DNA of 64,000 nt from Niastella soli (GCF_017742245.1 NZ_JAGHKO010000014.1:62001-126000); one strand, 5' to 3'; shown: positions 25,887 to 35,429, counted from the first letter of the stretch. The notes: a model not told the origin generated them from the letters alone. Made by a program: numbers and translations.

Positions 25887-26495
25887 TCAGTTCAGTAATT
25901 TATACCGTTTAAAGGGCCTGCCATTTCTTCTTAACCAGGCATGGTAACAACTGGGAATATCGCACTCAGGTTTGGGCAGCAGTGAAGAGATAATGATCCG
26001 GTCTATTTGGGAAATAAGCCCGTTTATGAGGCAAATACGAAACAAAACCACCGGCTCAAAACCGGCTAACAAGATGGTAAAGGTGATCAGTAAGTTAAGT
26101 CCCCATAACTTCGACAACCAGTTATGCGCACACCCACTTTTCCTGAACTTAACAAAGTTGATAAGGTCTGAAACCGGTTCCAGAATAAACAGAACAATGA
26201 TAAAGTAAAGGTGGTCTTTTATCAGCTGTCCGTTTAACAGCCAGATGCTAACGCCGGCTGCCAGCCAGAAAACGATATCAACATTAGCGTCCCATTTGCG
26301 AAGACTGTTATTCGCTACGCCCAGGTTGCGGGCAATTATGCCATCAAAAATATCAGAGATCATACCGGCCCATAAACAGGTTACCAGAAACCACCCGCTT
26401 TGATTGGTTTGCAGTGTCCATACAATCATTACCGGCGCCAGCAATAAACGAAAAATGACGAGTGAAAAAGGGATGGCTTTTTTTATTTTTTCCAA
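25887..26495 (-). CDS. CDP-alcohol phosphatidyltransferase
   Basis: The 202-residue membrane protein has several helices and the family signature SDIFDGIIARNLG followed by KWDANVD. The conserved Gly of the DGxxARx8GxxxDxxxD motif is replaced by Leu (NSLRKWD), as in some Bacteroidota members. The family makes phospholipid head groups from CDP-diacylglycerol or similar donors. The particular alcohol is unknown. Its first 71 codons lie inside the first unit of a perfect 242-bp tandem duplication, so an identical 5' fragment exists just upstream. Confidence 0.85.
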   Translation of the reverse strand: MEKIKKAIPFSLVIFRLLLAPVMIVWTLQTNQSGWFLVTCLWAGMISDIFDGIIARNLGVANNSLRKWDANVDIVFWLAAGVSIWLLNGQLIKDHLYFIIVLFILEPVSDLINFVKFRKSGCAHNWLSKLWGLNLLITFTILLAGFEPVVLFRICLINGLISQIDRIIISSLLPKPECDIPSCYHAWLRRNGRPFKRYKLLN

Positions 26496-26766
26496 GCGTT
26501 CTTTTTTATTAGTTGTAATAAGATATTAGCGTCCCATTTGCGAAGACTGTTATTCGCTACGCCCAGGTTGCGGGCAATTATGCCATCAAAAATATCAGAG
26601 ATCATACCGGCCCATAAACAGGTTACCAGAAACCACCCGCTTTGATTGGTTTGCAGTGTCCATACAATCATTACCGGCGCCAGCAATAAACGAAAAATGA
26701 CGAGTGAAAAAGGGATGGCTTTTTTTATTTTTTCCAAGCGTTCTTTTTTATTAGTTGTAATAAGAT
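26283..26766. repeat. Perfect 242-bp tandem duplication
   Basis: Positions 26283-26524 and 26525-26766 are identical at every base I compared. Each unit carries the end of the UMF1 transporter gene and the first 71 codons of the phosphatidyltransferase gene. The length is not a multiple of three. Confidence 0.95.
26483..26737 (-). pseudogene. Truncated 5' copy of the phosphatidyltransferase gene
   Basis: The 84-codon frame has the first 71 residues of the intact phosphatidyltransferase, including FDGIIARN. At the duplication joint it then continues as ILLQLIKKNAWKK, the C-terminal tail of the UMF1 transporter. It overlaps the real transporter stop by 13 bases, which was probably the original coupling between the two genes. 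If translated, it would be a short membrane peptide lacking the rest of the active site. Confidence 0.85.
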
Positions 26767-28020
26767 AAATCCGATAATAAAAAACACACTCAAAGTGGCT
26801 ACGCTGGCGCGCATGGAGCCAGTGATATATTCTATTAAACCAAACAGAAAGGTACCGATCACTACCCCCATTTTATCAAGCACATCATACAAGCTGAAAT
26901 ATGTCGCATACTCATCCTTTTCCTCCTGTATCAGCGCAGCAAATGCCGATCGCGATAAAGCCTGGGTGCCACCCATGACCAACCCTACCAGTATGGCCAT
27001 AATATAAAACTGCGTAATGCTTTGTATGGAATAAGCGATAAAACAAACCAGCACCCATAATAATACAGCCGTTTTTACCGCAAAAATATTATTGATCTTT
27101 TTGGCAATGAATAGAAACACATATGATCCAAAGATGGCCACCAGCTGCAATATCAGAATGACCCCAATAAGATGAGAGGTTTTAAGATGGAGGGTCTTGG
27201 AGGCAAATACGCTCGACATGCCCATCACAGTAGTAAGCCCCATATCGTAAAAGAAAAAGGCCAGCAGAAAAATAGAAATGGCCTTATGTCCGCGTGCACG
27301 GTGAAAAGCTTTATAAATTCGGCTATAAGATTGCACAATAATTTGCCAGGTGATGGCATTGCCCTTCCTGTCGGCCGGTAACCTTTTTATGGAATACCAG
27401 GCAAATGCAAGCCACCAAATGCCAATAAATACAAAGGAAACGCGTACAGGAATATATCCGTCGATCTGCTGTTGAGAAAACCCCAGGTGCGCCGCAAACT
27501 GAATAACCAATAAACATATAACCAGCGCGATCATTCCACCCAAATAACCCCAGGCAAACCCTTTTGCACTAACCGTATCAAATTGATCGGGCGTGGTTAT
27601 CTCGGGTATATATGCATTATAGAACACTACGCCCAGGCTGTAACAAACACTGGATATTATAAAGAGACTTGCTATCAAGAGCATTTGATCTGCCGTAGAA
27701 AAGAAAAGGAAGAGACAGCTCACCGACCCGATATAGGAGAAAAAACTCATGAATAGTTTCTTTCGCCCCGAATAATCGGCAATAGAACCAAATAACGGGC
27801 TTAAAAAAAGCAACAACAGTGACGCAAAAGAATACATATACGCATACAATACAGAATTGCTGATCGTATGCGACCAGGTTGTTTTATTGCCAGCAGGCGG
27901 AGCAAGACTTAAAAAATAACTGGGAAAAATGGCCGAGGTGATCACCAGTGAATAACTTGAATTTGCCCAATCGTACCAACACCAGGCATTTATAATCTTG
28001 TTATTCGGTTTTAGGGGCAT
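26725..28020 (-). CDS. UMF1-family MFS transporter
   Basis: The protein is 431 residues from the preferred start at 28020 (MPLKPNNKIINAWCWYDWAN). A start at 28035 adds five residues. It has about twelve helices. The WYDWANSSYSLVI start and the cytoplasmic loop GSIADYSGRKK mark the UMF1/Atg22-like branch of the major facilitator family, whose bacterial substrates are not established. Its stop overlaps the duplicated phosphatidyltransferase start, suggesting the two were one operon before the duplication. Confidence 0.87.
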   Translation of the reverse strand: MPLKPNNKIINAWCWYDWANSSYSLVITSAIFPSYFLSLAPPAGNKTTWSHTISNSVLYAYMYSFASLLLLFLSPLFGSIADYSGRKKLFMSFFSYIGSVSCLFLFFSTADQMLLIASLFIISSVCYSLGVVFYNAYIPEITTPDQFDTVSAKGFAWGYLGGMIALVICLLVIQFAAHLGFSQQQIDGYIPVRVSFVFIGIWWLAFAWYSIKRLPADRKGNAITWQIIVQSYSRIYKAFHRARGHKAISIFLLAFFFYDMGLTTVMGMSSVFASKTLHLKTSHLIGVILILQLVAIFGSYVFLFIAKKINNIFAVKTAVLLWVLVCFIAYSIQSITQFYIMAILVGLVMGGTQALSRSAFAALIQEEKDEYATYFSLYDVLDKMGVVIGTFLFGLIEYITGSMRASVATLSVFFIIGFILLQLIKKNAWKK

Positions 28021-28063
28021 GCAACAAACATACAATTCGCAACCCTTGTTTCCAAATCAATAG

Positions 28064-28100
28064 AAAAGGTTATCCTCCCACCGGCGGATAACCTTTTTTT
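28064..28100. terminator. Hairpin terminator
   Basis: A 12-bp stem (AAAAGGTTATCC at 28064 and GGATAACCTTTT at 28086) has a 10-base loop and a T run on the plus strand. On the minus strand it separates the small frame at 28120-28372 from the UMF1 gene. Confidence 0.7.
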
Positions 28101-28119
28101 ATTTTAACATATCTTTACC

Positions 28120-28372
28120 TTATTCAATCAGCATCTTCTTCACAAATACCGGCTCACCGGTTACCACATCCGGATGTAGGTGGCTGGGGTTTACTATAAC
28201 AGCCAGGGGTACGTATATAATTACAGCAGTGGTTATCGGGCAAACCGGGTTTTCCGCTCACACTTCCTGAATAGGTATAGGTCCCGGTCACTGTTTCATG
28301 AATAACGCGGATATCGTGGCGTAAAACATTTGAATCGGGAAATTGGTAAAATGTACTATTAAAACAGGTCAT
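28120..28372 (-). pseudogene. Possible frameshifted small gene
   Basis: From an ATG at 28372 a 72-codon frame reads MTCFNSTFYQFPDSN and continues to a Cys-rich end. From about the middle, the neighbouring frame is also open and ends in the protein-like GEPVFVKKMLIE with a stop at 28120. Either the 72-residue Cys-rich protein is real, or a single frameshift has split a protein of about 83 residues. A GATAAAA stretch precedes the ATG. I recognise no family. Confidence 0.3.
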
Positions 28373-28407
28373 TTTTATCGAATTTTACCGAACAACTAAC
28401 GATAAAC

Positions 28408-31400
28408 ATGACCGGGACCACCAGCATTAAAAACACTTGTATCAAATTTGCCTGCAGCCTCTTACTATTGATCCTGTCGCACACCCTGTCCGCCCAGAAA
28501 CTGCACAGCGATAATGGAGATGGCACTTTTACCAATCCGGTAATTGCCGCCGATTTTCCCGACCCGGACGTAGTACGGGTTGGTGATACTTACTATATGG
28601 TCAGCACAACCATGTTTGTTTTTCCAGGGGTTACAGTTCTCAAATCGCATGATCTCGTAAACTGGGAGTATTGCAGCCATGCCATACCCCGTTTCGATTT
28701 CAGCAAATGTTACAATCTTGACAGCTGCAACCGGTATGGGCATGGGCAATGGGCTACGAGCATAAAATACCATAATGGAAAATTTCACCTGCTTTTCATT
28801 ACGCTCAATGAAGGCGGCTTTATGTGTACCGCTTCAAAAGCCGAAGGGCCCTGGGAAATACAAAAACTTCCCAAAGGTTTTTATGATCCCGGTTTATTCT
28901 TTGATGAAGACGATAAAATTTATGTAGCGCATGGTTATAGCAAAATAAACATCACCGAATTGAATCCAGACTTCTCGCCTAAAACAAAAGACTCGCTGGT
29001 ATACACCGGCGATATTCGCAAAGGACTGGAAGGTACACACGTATATAAGATCAATGGCTACTATTATTTATACGGGACCTATGGTGGTCTTGATGGCATA
29101 CAGGTAGCGCTTCGGTCAAAAAATATTTACGGCCCTTATGAACAAAAAGTAGTGATCCGTGATACTACCCCCGGCGTCACTTTTGGCGTCCACCAGGGTG
29201 CATTGATACAAACGCAAACCGGCGAATGGTGGACTATGTTGTTTGTTGATAGCGGTCCGTTTGGGCGTTTTCCATCCTTGCAACCAGTAACCTGGGTTGA
29301 CGGATGGCCCATGGTAGGCGTTAATGGCAAAGGCGTTGTCACTTACAAAAAACCAAACACAGGAAAAACCTACCCGGTTAAAACTTTCCCTGTCTCCGAT
29401 GAATTTAGCGGTAAAAAGCTGGGAATGCAATGGGGCTGGAACCACAACCCCGACTCCACAAAATGGTCGCTGACGCAAAGACCAGGTTATTTACGTTTAA
29501 TTACCGGAAAAGCGGTTGCTGGTTTACGGGAAGCACGCAACACACTTACCCAACGCCCCTTTACCTATTATGCTGATCCCATTTCCTCAACCGCAATTAC
29601 CAAAATGGAAACCAGCCAAATGAAAGATGGCGACATAGCCGGTCTGGCCGTTTTCCAGGACCCCTATGCATACATTGGCGTTAAACAAATGAATGGCAGA
29701 AAATATGTTGTCATGGTAAATAATGGTCAACTGATCGATTCGGTTGCCATTGCTCAATCCACCATCTACCTGCAAACCATTGCCTCCAACAGCAACCAAA
29801 AGGCATTGTTCCAATATAGTTTCGACAATAAATCATTCCGTCCAATTGGTGATGCCTTATCCATGAAATTCAGTCTTACCCTATTCACCGGGAATAAGTT
29901 CTGCCTTTTCAATTATGCCACCCGGCAATCTGGGGGCTATGTTGATTTCGACTGGTTCAGAATGGCCCCCTGGCAAAACAACTCAATTGATTCCTCCCAA
30001 TATTATAATGAAGTAGCTACTTATGTGAATCCTGTTTTACCAGGCGATCACCCAGACCCTACCCTGCTTAAAGTAGGCAATGATTTTTACCATTGCGGGT
30101 CAAGCTTTCATTTTACGCCATACCTGCCAGTGTATCATTCCAAAGACCTTGTCCATTGGGAAGTGATTGGCCGGGTTGTTCCGCCTGCTAAAGCAAGTTT
30201 TGTTTCCGATAAACCCTCAGCCGGAATATGGCAGGGAGCCATTACCTATTTTTATGGTTCCTACTGGACCTATTTTTCTGCCAACGGACAATGGTTCTGT
30301 AAAGCCAGTTCTCCTGCCGGTCCCTGGTCGGAGCCCGTACAGGTAAAAACAAATTCCGTTACGGGGAACCTGGGCTACGACAACTCCATTTTTGTTGATG
30401 ATGATGGAAAGCCTTACATGGTAATCAAGAACGGCCAAAAGATCAACCGCCTGCAGGCGTTGGGCAGGGATGGTCAACTCACCGACACCGTTATCAATCT
30501 CGACTGGATAAATGCCAACCTGCAATACAGCTGGGCTGAAGGACCGGTGATGTGCAAACGCAATGGTTATTATTATTATTTTCCAGCCGGTGATGTATCG
30601 GGTGGACAGTACGTGCTGCGGGCATCTGCATTAACAAGCGATTCTACCAAATGGGAACGGCTGGGCAATTTCTTTAAACCAATCATTGATCCCCAGGCAA
30701 GCTTCAGAAGTCCCAACCATATTGCCGCGCCTTTTCAACTGGCCGATGGCACCTGGTGGACGATCGGGCAAAGCTACGAACGGGTGAACAACAACGACTG
30801 GTCAGGATTAGGGCGTCAAACTTCATTATACCAGGTGATCTGGGAAGGCGACCGTCCCTGGGGCACAGCTCCCGTAAGCACGCCATTGCAACGGCCCCAT
30901 TTGCCCCAATCAGGTCTTTTATGGCGCAGTGTCCATACCGATTATTTCAACAATACGATGCCTGACGCCTGGTGGCATTTTTTAAGTAAGAAAATGGAGA
31001 GTCGGTTTTTATTAACTGCGAAAAAAGGCTGGCTTCAACTGATACCTGATACCAGCCGGGCCCATATTGTACAAAAAGAGACAGATCACTATTATGCGGC
31101 GATAACAAAAGTAGAGATAAACGCAACCGATTCCCAGAGCAAAGCAGGGCTCTACCTCACCAACGGAAATCAACAGGTTGTTGTACAACTGTATAGTGGA
31201 TACGATAATGGTAAAAAGATCATCTTGTCATTTGATTCCACGACCCAAAGCATTTCCAATCAGTTTGGCCATACTGTTTGGTTGAAACTGGAAAGAAAGG
31301 AACATGAATTAACTGGTTATTGCAGTGGCGATGGAAAAACCTGGACTTGCCTGGGTAACCCCGTCAATGTTGTTAAATTAGATAAGGTGCAACCCAATTA

Positions 31401-31869
31401 TAATTCATGGGTTGGTACCAGCATTGGTTTATTTGCAGAAGGTACACGAGCCAACTTCGATCAGTTTGTTTGCAAGGATGGTTATGCTGAACTTCCTGCT
31501 ATCGGTTATAGTAATTATTTTGGAATTCGTAAGGTTAAAAATGAAGCAGGCAATGCGGTGACGAATAATTCAATCCATGGCGGCTGGTTTATGATCTCGG
31601 GGGTGGAACTGGGCATTGGTAATAACACAGCTAAACAGGTGGAAGTACAGGCGCTGGCAAAAACAGGCGGTAAACTGGAGATCTGGCTGGATGATCTGAA
31701 AAACGGACAATTGATCGCTACTCTTTCAGTGCCCCGCGGTGGCGATGCTCATACATGGAAAACGATCAGCAGTAAACTAAAGATCGTTTCAGGACAGCAT
31801 GATGTATTTGTAAAATTCCCAACGGGTATACCCGGTGATATAAACATCAGCAGTATCCGGTTCAAATAA
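28408..31869 (+). CDS. Tandem two-catalytic-domain GH43 enzyme with CBM6-like C terminus
   Basis: The 1153-residue secreted enzyme has a signal ending near SAQK. A first GH43 domain (about 40-330, DFPDPDVV and LEGTHVY) is followed by a DUF1349/beta-xylosidase-C concanavalin-like domain (about 340-530). A second GH43 (about 545-840, DHPDPTLL, DNSIFVDDDG and WAEGPVM) is followed by a second concanavalin-like domain (about 855-1045) and a CBM6-like sandwich (about 1050-1153). The acidic residues look intact in both catalytic domains, so it could hydrolyse two linkages, probably xylosyl and arabinosyl. Its stop overlaps the convergent AraC gene by 8 bases. Confidence 0.88.
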   Translation: MTGTTSIKNTCIKFACSLLLLILSHTLSAQKLHSDNGDGTFTNPVIAADFPDPDVVRVGDTYYMVSTTMFVFPGVTVLKSHDLVNWEYCSHAIPRFDFSKCYNLDSCNRYGHGQWATSIKYHNGKFHLLFITLNEGGFMCTASKAEGPWEIQKLPKGFYDPGLFFDEDDKIYVAHGYSKINITELNPDFSPKTKDSLVYTGDIRKGLEGTHVYKINGYYYLYGTYGGLDGIQVALRSKNIYGPYEQKVVIRDTTPGVTFGVHQGALIQTQTGEWWTMLFVDSGPFGRFPSLQPVTWVDGWPMVGVNGKGVVTYKKPNTGKTYPVKTFPVSDEFSGKKLGMQWGWNHNPDSTKWSLTQRPGYLRLITGKAVAGLREARNTLTQRPFTYYADPISSTAITKMETSQMKDGDIAGLAVFQDPYAYIGVKQMNGRKYVVMVNNGQLIDSVAIAQSTIYLQTIASNSNQKALFQYSFDNKSFRPIGDALSMKFSLTLFTGNKFCLFNYATRQSGGYVDFDWFRMAPWQNNSIDSSQYYNEVATYVNPVLPGDHPDPTLLKVGNDFYHCGSSFHFTPYLPVYHSKDLVHWEVIGRVVPPAKASFVSDKPSAGIWQGAITYFYGSYWTYFSANGQWFCKASSPAGPWSEPVQVKTNSVTGNLGYDNSIFVDDDGKPYMVIKNGQKINRLQALGRDGQLTDTVINLDWINANLQYSWAEGPVMCKRNGYYYYFPAGDVSGGQYVLRASALTSDSTKWERLGNFFKPIIDPQASFRSPNHIAAPFQLADGTWWTIGQSYERVNNNDWSGLGRQTSLYQVIWEGDRPWGTAPVSTPLQRPHLPQSGLLWRSVHTDYFNNTMPDAWWHFLSKKMESRFLLTAKKGWLQLIPDTSRAHIVQKETDHYYAAITKVEINATDSQSKAGLYLTNGNQQVVVQLYSGYDNGKKIILSFDSTTQSISNQFGHTVWLKLERKEHELTGYCSGDGKTWTCLGNPVNVVKLDKVQPNYNSWVGTSIGLFAEGTRANFDQFVCKDGYAELPAIGYSNYFGIRKVKNEAGNAVTNNSIHGGWFMISGVELGIGNNTAKQVEVQALAKTGGKLEIWLDDLKNGQLIATLSVPRGGDAHTWKTISSKLKIVSGQHDVFVKFPTGIPGDINISSIRFK

Positions 31870-32350
31870 GGTCCTGCTTTTTATTAATTCGCTGATAGGC
31901 TGCCGGGGTAACGTGAAAGCGTTTCAGGAATGCTTTGCCGAAACTGCTTGAAGAATGAAAGCCCACCATTTCGGCTACTTCAAAAACTTTGTGATCGGTC
32001 AACAGCAAAAGCGTTGAGGCCTGTTTTAATCTCGCCAGTGTGATCATTTCATTAGGTGTATGATCCGTCTCCTGTTTTATTTTTCGATATAAAGTAGGGC
32101 GGCTCATATTCATATACCGCGCCAACATATCAACGTTTAGCTTTTTATTGTGTAAGTTTTCAAAAATGCACGCATGTAATCTTTCCATAAAGCCGTCGGC
32201 AGACTGCAGGGCAACAAATGCGATCACCTGAAATGGGTCCTGTTCAAACACAGGAAGCAACTCCTCGGTGTTCCTGACTATAGAAACAGCAGAAGTGAGC
32301 TGTAATTTATCCAGCAGGATCAACAACTCACTTCTGTTATGTATGAACAA
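31862..32350 (-). CDS. Short AraC-type DNA-binding protein, possible remnant of a hybrid two-component regulator
   Basis: The 162-residue frame is nearly all AraC helix-turn-helix (about residues 50-155, YMNMSRPTLYRKI and VAEMVGFHSSSSFGKAF). This sequence resembles the C terminus of Bacteroidota hybrid two-component regulators. No ATG precedes the domain. The best start is a TTG at 32350, and the frame is closed by a stop shortly upstream. It is either a small stand-alone regulator with a rare start or what is left after loss of the sensor, kinase and receiver. It lies against the double GH43 gene, a typical target. Confidence 0.6.
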   Translation of the reverse strand: MFIHNRSELLILLDKLQLTSAVSIVRNTEELLPVFEQDPFQVIAFVALQSADGFMERLHACIFENLHNKKLNVDMLARYMNMSRPTLYRKIKQETDHTPNEMITLARLKQASTLLLLTDHKVFEVAEMVGFHSSSSFGKAFLKRFHVTPAAYQRINKKQDLI

Positions 32351-32458
32351 CCAGTTCAGCCAACCTAACGGCAGATAGCTTTACTATTTCAGGTGGAAGC
32401 TTTGGGATTAATCTTCCAGCATCGAGTATAACCACGTTAATATCATATTAGTTACGAA

Positions 32459-32491
32459 ACAGCCCTGATGGATAAAAGGCCTCAGGGCTGT
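32459..32491. terminator. Hairpin terminator
   Basis: ACAGCCCTGA and TCAGGGCTGT form a perfect 10-bp stem with a 13-base loop, 42 bases below the stop of the small gene ending at 32533. The T tail is short on both strands. Confidence 0.6.
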
Positions 32492-32532
32492 TTAAGTTGC
32501 GTTTAGTTCAGAGTTTAGAGACTATAAACAAT

Positions 32533-32901
32533 TTATTCATCGTTATTGGTAGGGGGAAGTATTTTGGGGGCTTTGAAATTTATCATTGGCATAGGTATTC
32601 CTATGAACGGATAAACATTGTCTTGTGAAACAACTTTGTATATCCCCATACTATCCGTTACCACCCACATTGCATAGGGAGGTTCCCACGAGACACTCCT
32701 TCCTGAATAGACATAGAACGTCACCCCTTTTGCCTGGGTCTTATTTGCCGGAAACTGATCCTTATCATCATTTTCTTCTGCTGTCAGGGACCTGTTACCT
32801 GAGTGTAGTATCAGGTTCGACTCGTGGGGAGACAACTTAACTACAAAAACTTCATACACTGGATGATTGCTGCCTGCTACCTGCACAAATGAATCAAGCA
32901 A
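32533..32901 (-). CDS. Hypothetical protein, possibly 5'-truncated
   Basis: The 122-codon frame has no ATG near its start. The earliest common start is a TTG at 32901, and a stop lies 21 bases further upstream. The protein reads as soluble and beta-rich (VYEVFVVKLSPHESNLILHS) with a proline-rich end (APKILPPTNNDE). No signal peptide is visible. It is flanked by a terminator on each side, so it is transcribed alone if at all. I recognise no family. Confidence 0.45.
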   Translation of the reverse strand: MLDSFVQVAGSNHPVYEVFVVKLSPHESNLILHSGNRSLTAEENDDKDQFPANKTQAKGVTFYVYSGRSVSWEPPYAMWVVTDSMGIYKVVSQDNVYPFIGIPMPMINFKAPKILPPTNNDE

Positions 32902-32964
32902 TGTCTTAAGAATAAGGCGTATTTAGAGAACCAGGTAGAATACAAAGAGGCCGTATAAAAATCA

Positions 32965-32986
32965 GGGCGGTCATTGCTGACCGCCC
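32965..32986 (-). terminator. Terminator after the GH3 gene
   Basis: GGGCGGTCA and TGACCGCCC form a perfect 9-bp stem with a TTGC loop, followed on the minus strand by TGATTTTTAT. Confidence 0.75.
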
Positions 32987-33089
32987 CTAACAGGCTGGCA
33001 TAAAGCCGCCTTAAGACGCTAAATTACGAAAATCTAAATTAATTGCAGACTTGCTGATTAACACAGAATCTTACAGGTCATCCCTACCC

Positions 33090-35324
33090 CTACTTCAACT
33101 CAAACTTGCTTTTCAACCGAATATCATCCGACGCACTCCCAATCATCAAATCAAAACTACCCGATTCAGCAATCCATTGTAATTGCTGATTGTAGAATGA
33201 TAACTTATCTTTTCTGATCACAAAGCGAACGGTTTTACTCTCACCTGGCTGTAAAAGCAGTTTGGTAAAATCTTTCAGTTCTTTTACAGGACGCACCAGG
33301 GAGGATACTACATCGCGCAGGTACAATTGGGCTACTTCCTCCCCTGCTACTTTGCCACTGTTGGTTAGTTTGAAAGTAACCACAATGGAGTCACTGGCGC
33401 CCATTGCCGGTTTGCTCAATTGCAGATCGGAATAAGTAAAGCTGGTATAGCTTAAGCCATGGCCAAAAGCAAACCGTGGGCTTTTTTGCAGATCGATATA
33501 ACCCGAACGGTACCGCGCCGGTTTGTCATCATCCGGTGCCGGACGGCCGGTATTGAAGTAATTGTAATAAATGGGGATCTGTCCTTCCGTTCTGGGAAAG
33601 GTCATAGGTATTTTAGCTGAAGGGTTGTAATCGCCAAACAACACATCGGCAATGGCGTTCCCCGCTTCACTGCCCAGCCACCAGGTATATAAAATGGCAG
33701 GGATGTTGTCTGCCGTCCAGTTAAACACCAGGGGCCGACCGGCGTTTATCAATACGACAATTGGTTTACCGGTGGCATGCAGGGCCTGTAACAGTTCTTC
33801 CTGTACGCCGGGTAAATGTATATTGGCGCGGCTTTTTGCTTCGCCGCTCATGTCGCGCAGTTCGCCTACACTTACGATCACCACGTCGGCACCTTGTGCG
33901 GCAGCAATGGCTTCGGCAAAACCAGCGCGGCTGGTATCGCTTACTTCACAGCCTTTTGCATATACCAGTTTGGCAGTATTACCTACTTTGTTTTGTATAC
34001 CTTCCCATTGAGATACCACATCGCTGTTATCGGGCCAGCCTACGCTCCAAAAACCGAGCATATCATCTTCCGATTTGGCCAGGGGACCAATAACTGCAAT
34101 GGTCTTTGTATTTTTTGAAAGTGGTAATACCCCCTTATCGTTCTTCATCAGCACAATGCTTTTCTTCGCCATGTCCTTTGCCACTTCCCGGTGCTGGGGA
34201 ATGCCAACAGTGGCCGTTTCGCGTTGTGTATTGCTAAAACGGTATGGATCATCAAACAGCCCCAGCTCAAATTTCTTACGCAGGATCCTTTTCACGGCAT
34301 CATCAACCAACGCTACTGGCACTTTACCTTCTTTAACCAGTTGTGCGAGGTGGGCGGTATAGCTGTGGCTTTCCATATCCATATCGCTGCCTGCATTTAT
34401 AGCGCTTTGGGCTGCGTCCTTTTTATCCTTTACAAAACCATGGGGTACCATTTCGCCAATAGACCCCCAGTCGCTTACTACAAAACCCGGGAATTTCCAT
34501 TTCCCTTTTAAGATCTCGCGCTGCAGGTAAGCATTACCGGTTGCGGGAATGCCATTGAGATCGTTGAATGAGTTCATAAAGGTGGCGGCGCCAGCATCTG
34601 CGGCAGCTTTAAAGGGCGGCAGGTATACTTCCCACAGCGTACGTTCGCTCATATCAACCGAATTATAATCGCGGCCACCGATAGCAGCGCCATAGGCGGC
34701 AAAGTGTTTGGCACAGGCCATGATGGCATCCAGGTTGCCCAGCCCCTTGCCCTGAAAACCTTTTACCCGGGCTTTGGCCACCAGGCTGCCCAGATAAGGA
34801 TCTTCGCCGGCCCCTTCCATTACGCGGCCCCAGCGAGGGTCGCGGGCAATGTCAACCATGGGTGCAAAGGTCCAGTGAACGCCGGAGGCGGCCGTTTCAA
34901 TAGCGGCGATGCGCGAGCCCTGTTCAATGGTGGTCAGGTCCCAGCTGGCCACTTCAGCCAGGGGAATGGGGAAAGTGACTTTATAGCCATGGATCACATC
35001 CTGGCCAAAGATGAGCGGTATTTTTAGCCGGCTCTGCATGGCAAGCTCCTGCATCCGGCGGGTACGTTCCGCCCCGCGTACATTGAGCATGGAGCCCACT
35101 TTACCAGTTTTTATTTCCATAGCGATATTGCTGTTCTCCCCTGCGGGGCCTGTCAATTCTTCTTTACTGGAATACTGGTTCAATTGCCCCACTTTTTCAT
35201 CAGGTGTCATTAGTTTTAAAACAGAATCCACCCGTTGATCGATCGTTTTTTTCTGGGCGGAGGCGTTGAGCCCGGTAAGGGCGAGGGAAATGGCAAAACA
35301 AAAAGGCAAGAATTTCTTGTTCAT
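33090..35324 (-). CDS. bglX: GH3 beta-glucosidase, BglX-like
   Basis: The ATG at 35324 begins a Sec signal (MNKKFLPFCFAISLALTGLN, cleavage near ASAQ), giving 744 residues, the usual BglX length. The (beta/alpha)8 domain carries the catalytic nucleophile in FVVSDWGS. The alpha/beta sandwich follows, and a fibronectin III-like domain closes the protein (GEEVAQLYLRD). The enzyme removes terminal beta-glucosyl or beta-xylosyl units in the periplasm. It would act downstream of the nearby GH43 enzymes, but is transcribed alone with its own terminator. Confidence 0.93.
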   Translation of the reverse strand: MNKKFLPFCFAISLALTGLNASAQKKTIDQRVDSVLKLMTPDEKVGQLNQYSSKEELTGPAGENSNIAMEIKTGKVGSMLNVRGAERTRRMQELAMQSRLKIPLIFGQDVIHGYKVTFPIPLAEVASWDLTTIEQGSRIAAIETAASGVHWTFAPMVDIARDPRWGRVMEGAGEDPYLGSLVAKARVKGFQGKGLGNLDAIMACAKHFAAYGAAIGGRDYNSVDMSERTLWEVYLPPFKAAADAGAATFMNSFNDLNGIPATGNAYLQREILKGKWKFPGFVVSDWGSIGEMVPHGFVKDKKDAAQSAINAGSDMDMESHSYTAHLAQLVKEGKVPVALVDDAVKRILRKKFELGLFDDPYRFSNTQRETATVGIPQHREVAKDMAKKSIVLMKNDKGVLPLSKNTKTIAVIGPLAKSEDDMLGFWSVGWPDNSDVVSQWEGIQNKVGNTAKLVYAKGCEVSDTSRAGFAEAIAAAQGADVVIVSVGELRDMSGEAKSRANIHLPGVQEELLQALHATGKPIVVLINAGRPLVFNWTADNIPAILYTWWLGSEAGNAIADVLFGDYNPSAKIPMTFPRTEGQIPIYYNYFNTGRPAPDDDKPARYRSGYIDLQKSPRFAFGHGLSYTSFTYSDLQLSKPAMGASDSIVVTFKLTNSGKVAGEEVAQLYLRDVVSSLVRPVKELKDFTKLLLQPGESKTVRFVIRKDKLSFYNQQLQWIAESGSFDLMIGSASDDIRLKSKFELK

Positions 35325-35429
35325 TGGCTTGTGCATTATTCAATTAGGTTTACTACTACAGCTGCTGCCAAATTACGACTTACCAAGGCGGGGATGCACT
35401 TCTATAACTACGTCAAATGTACTTCAATG

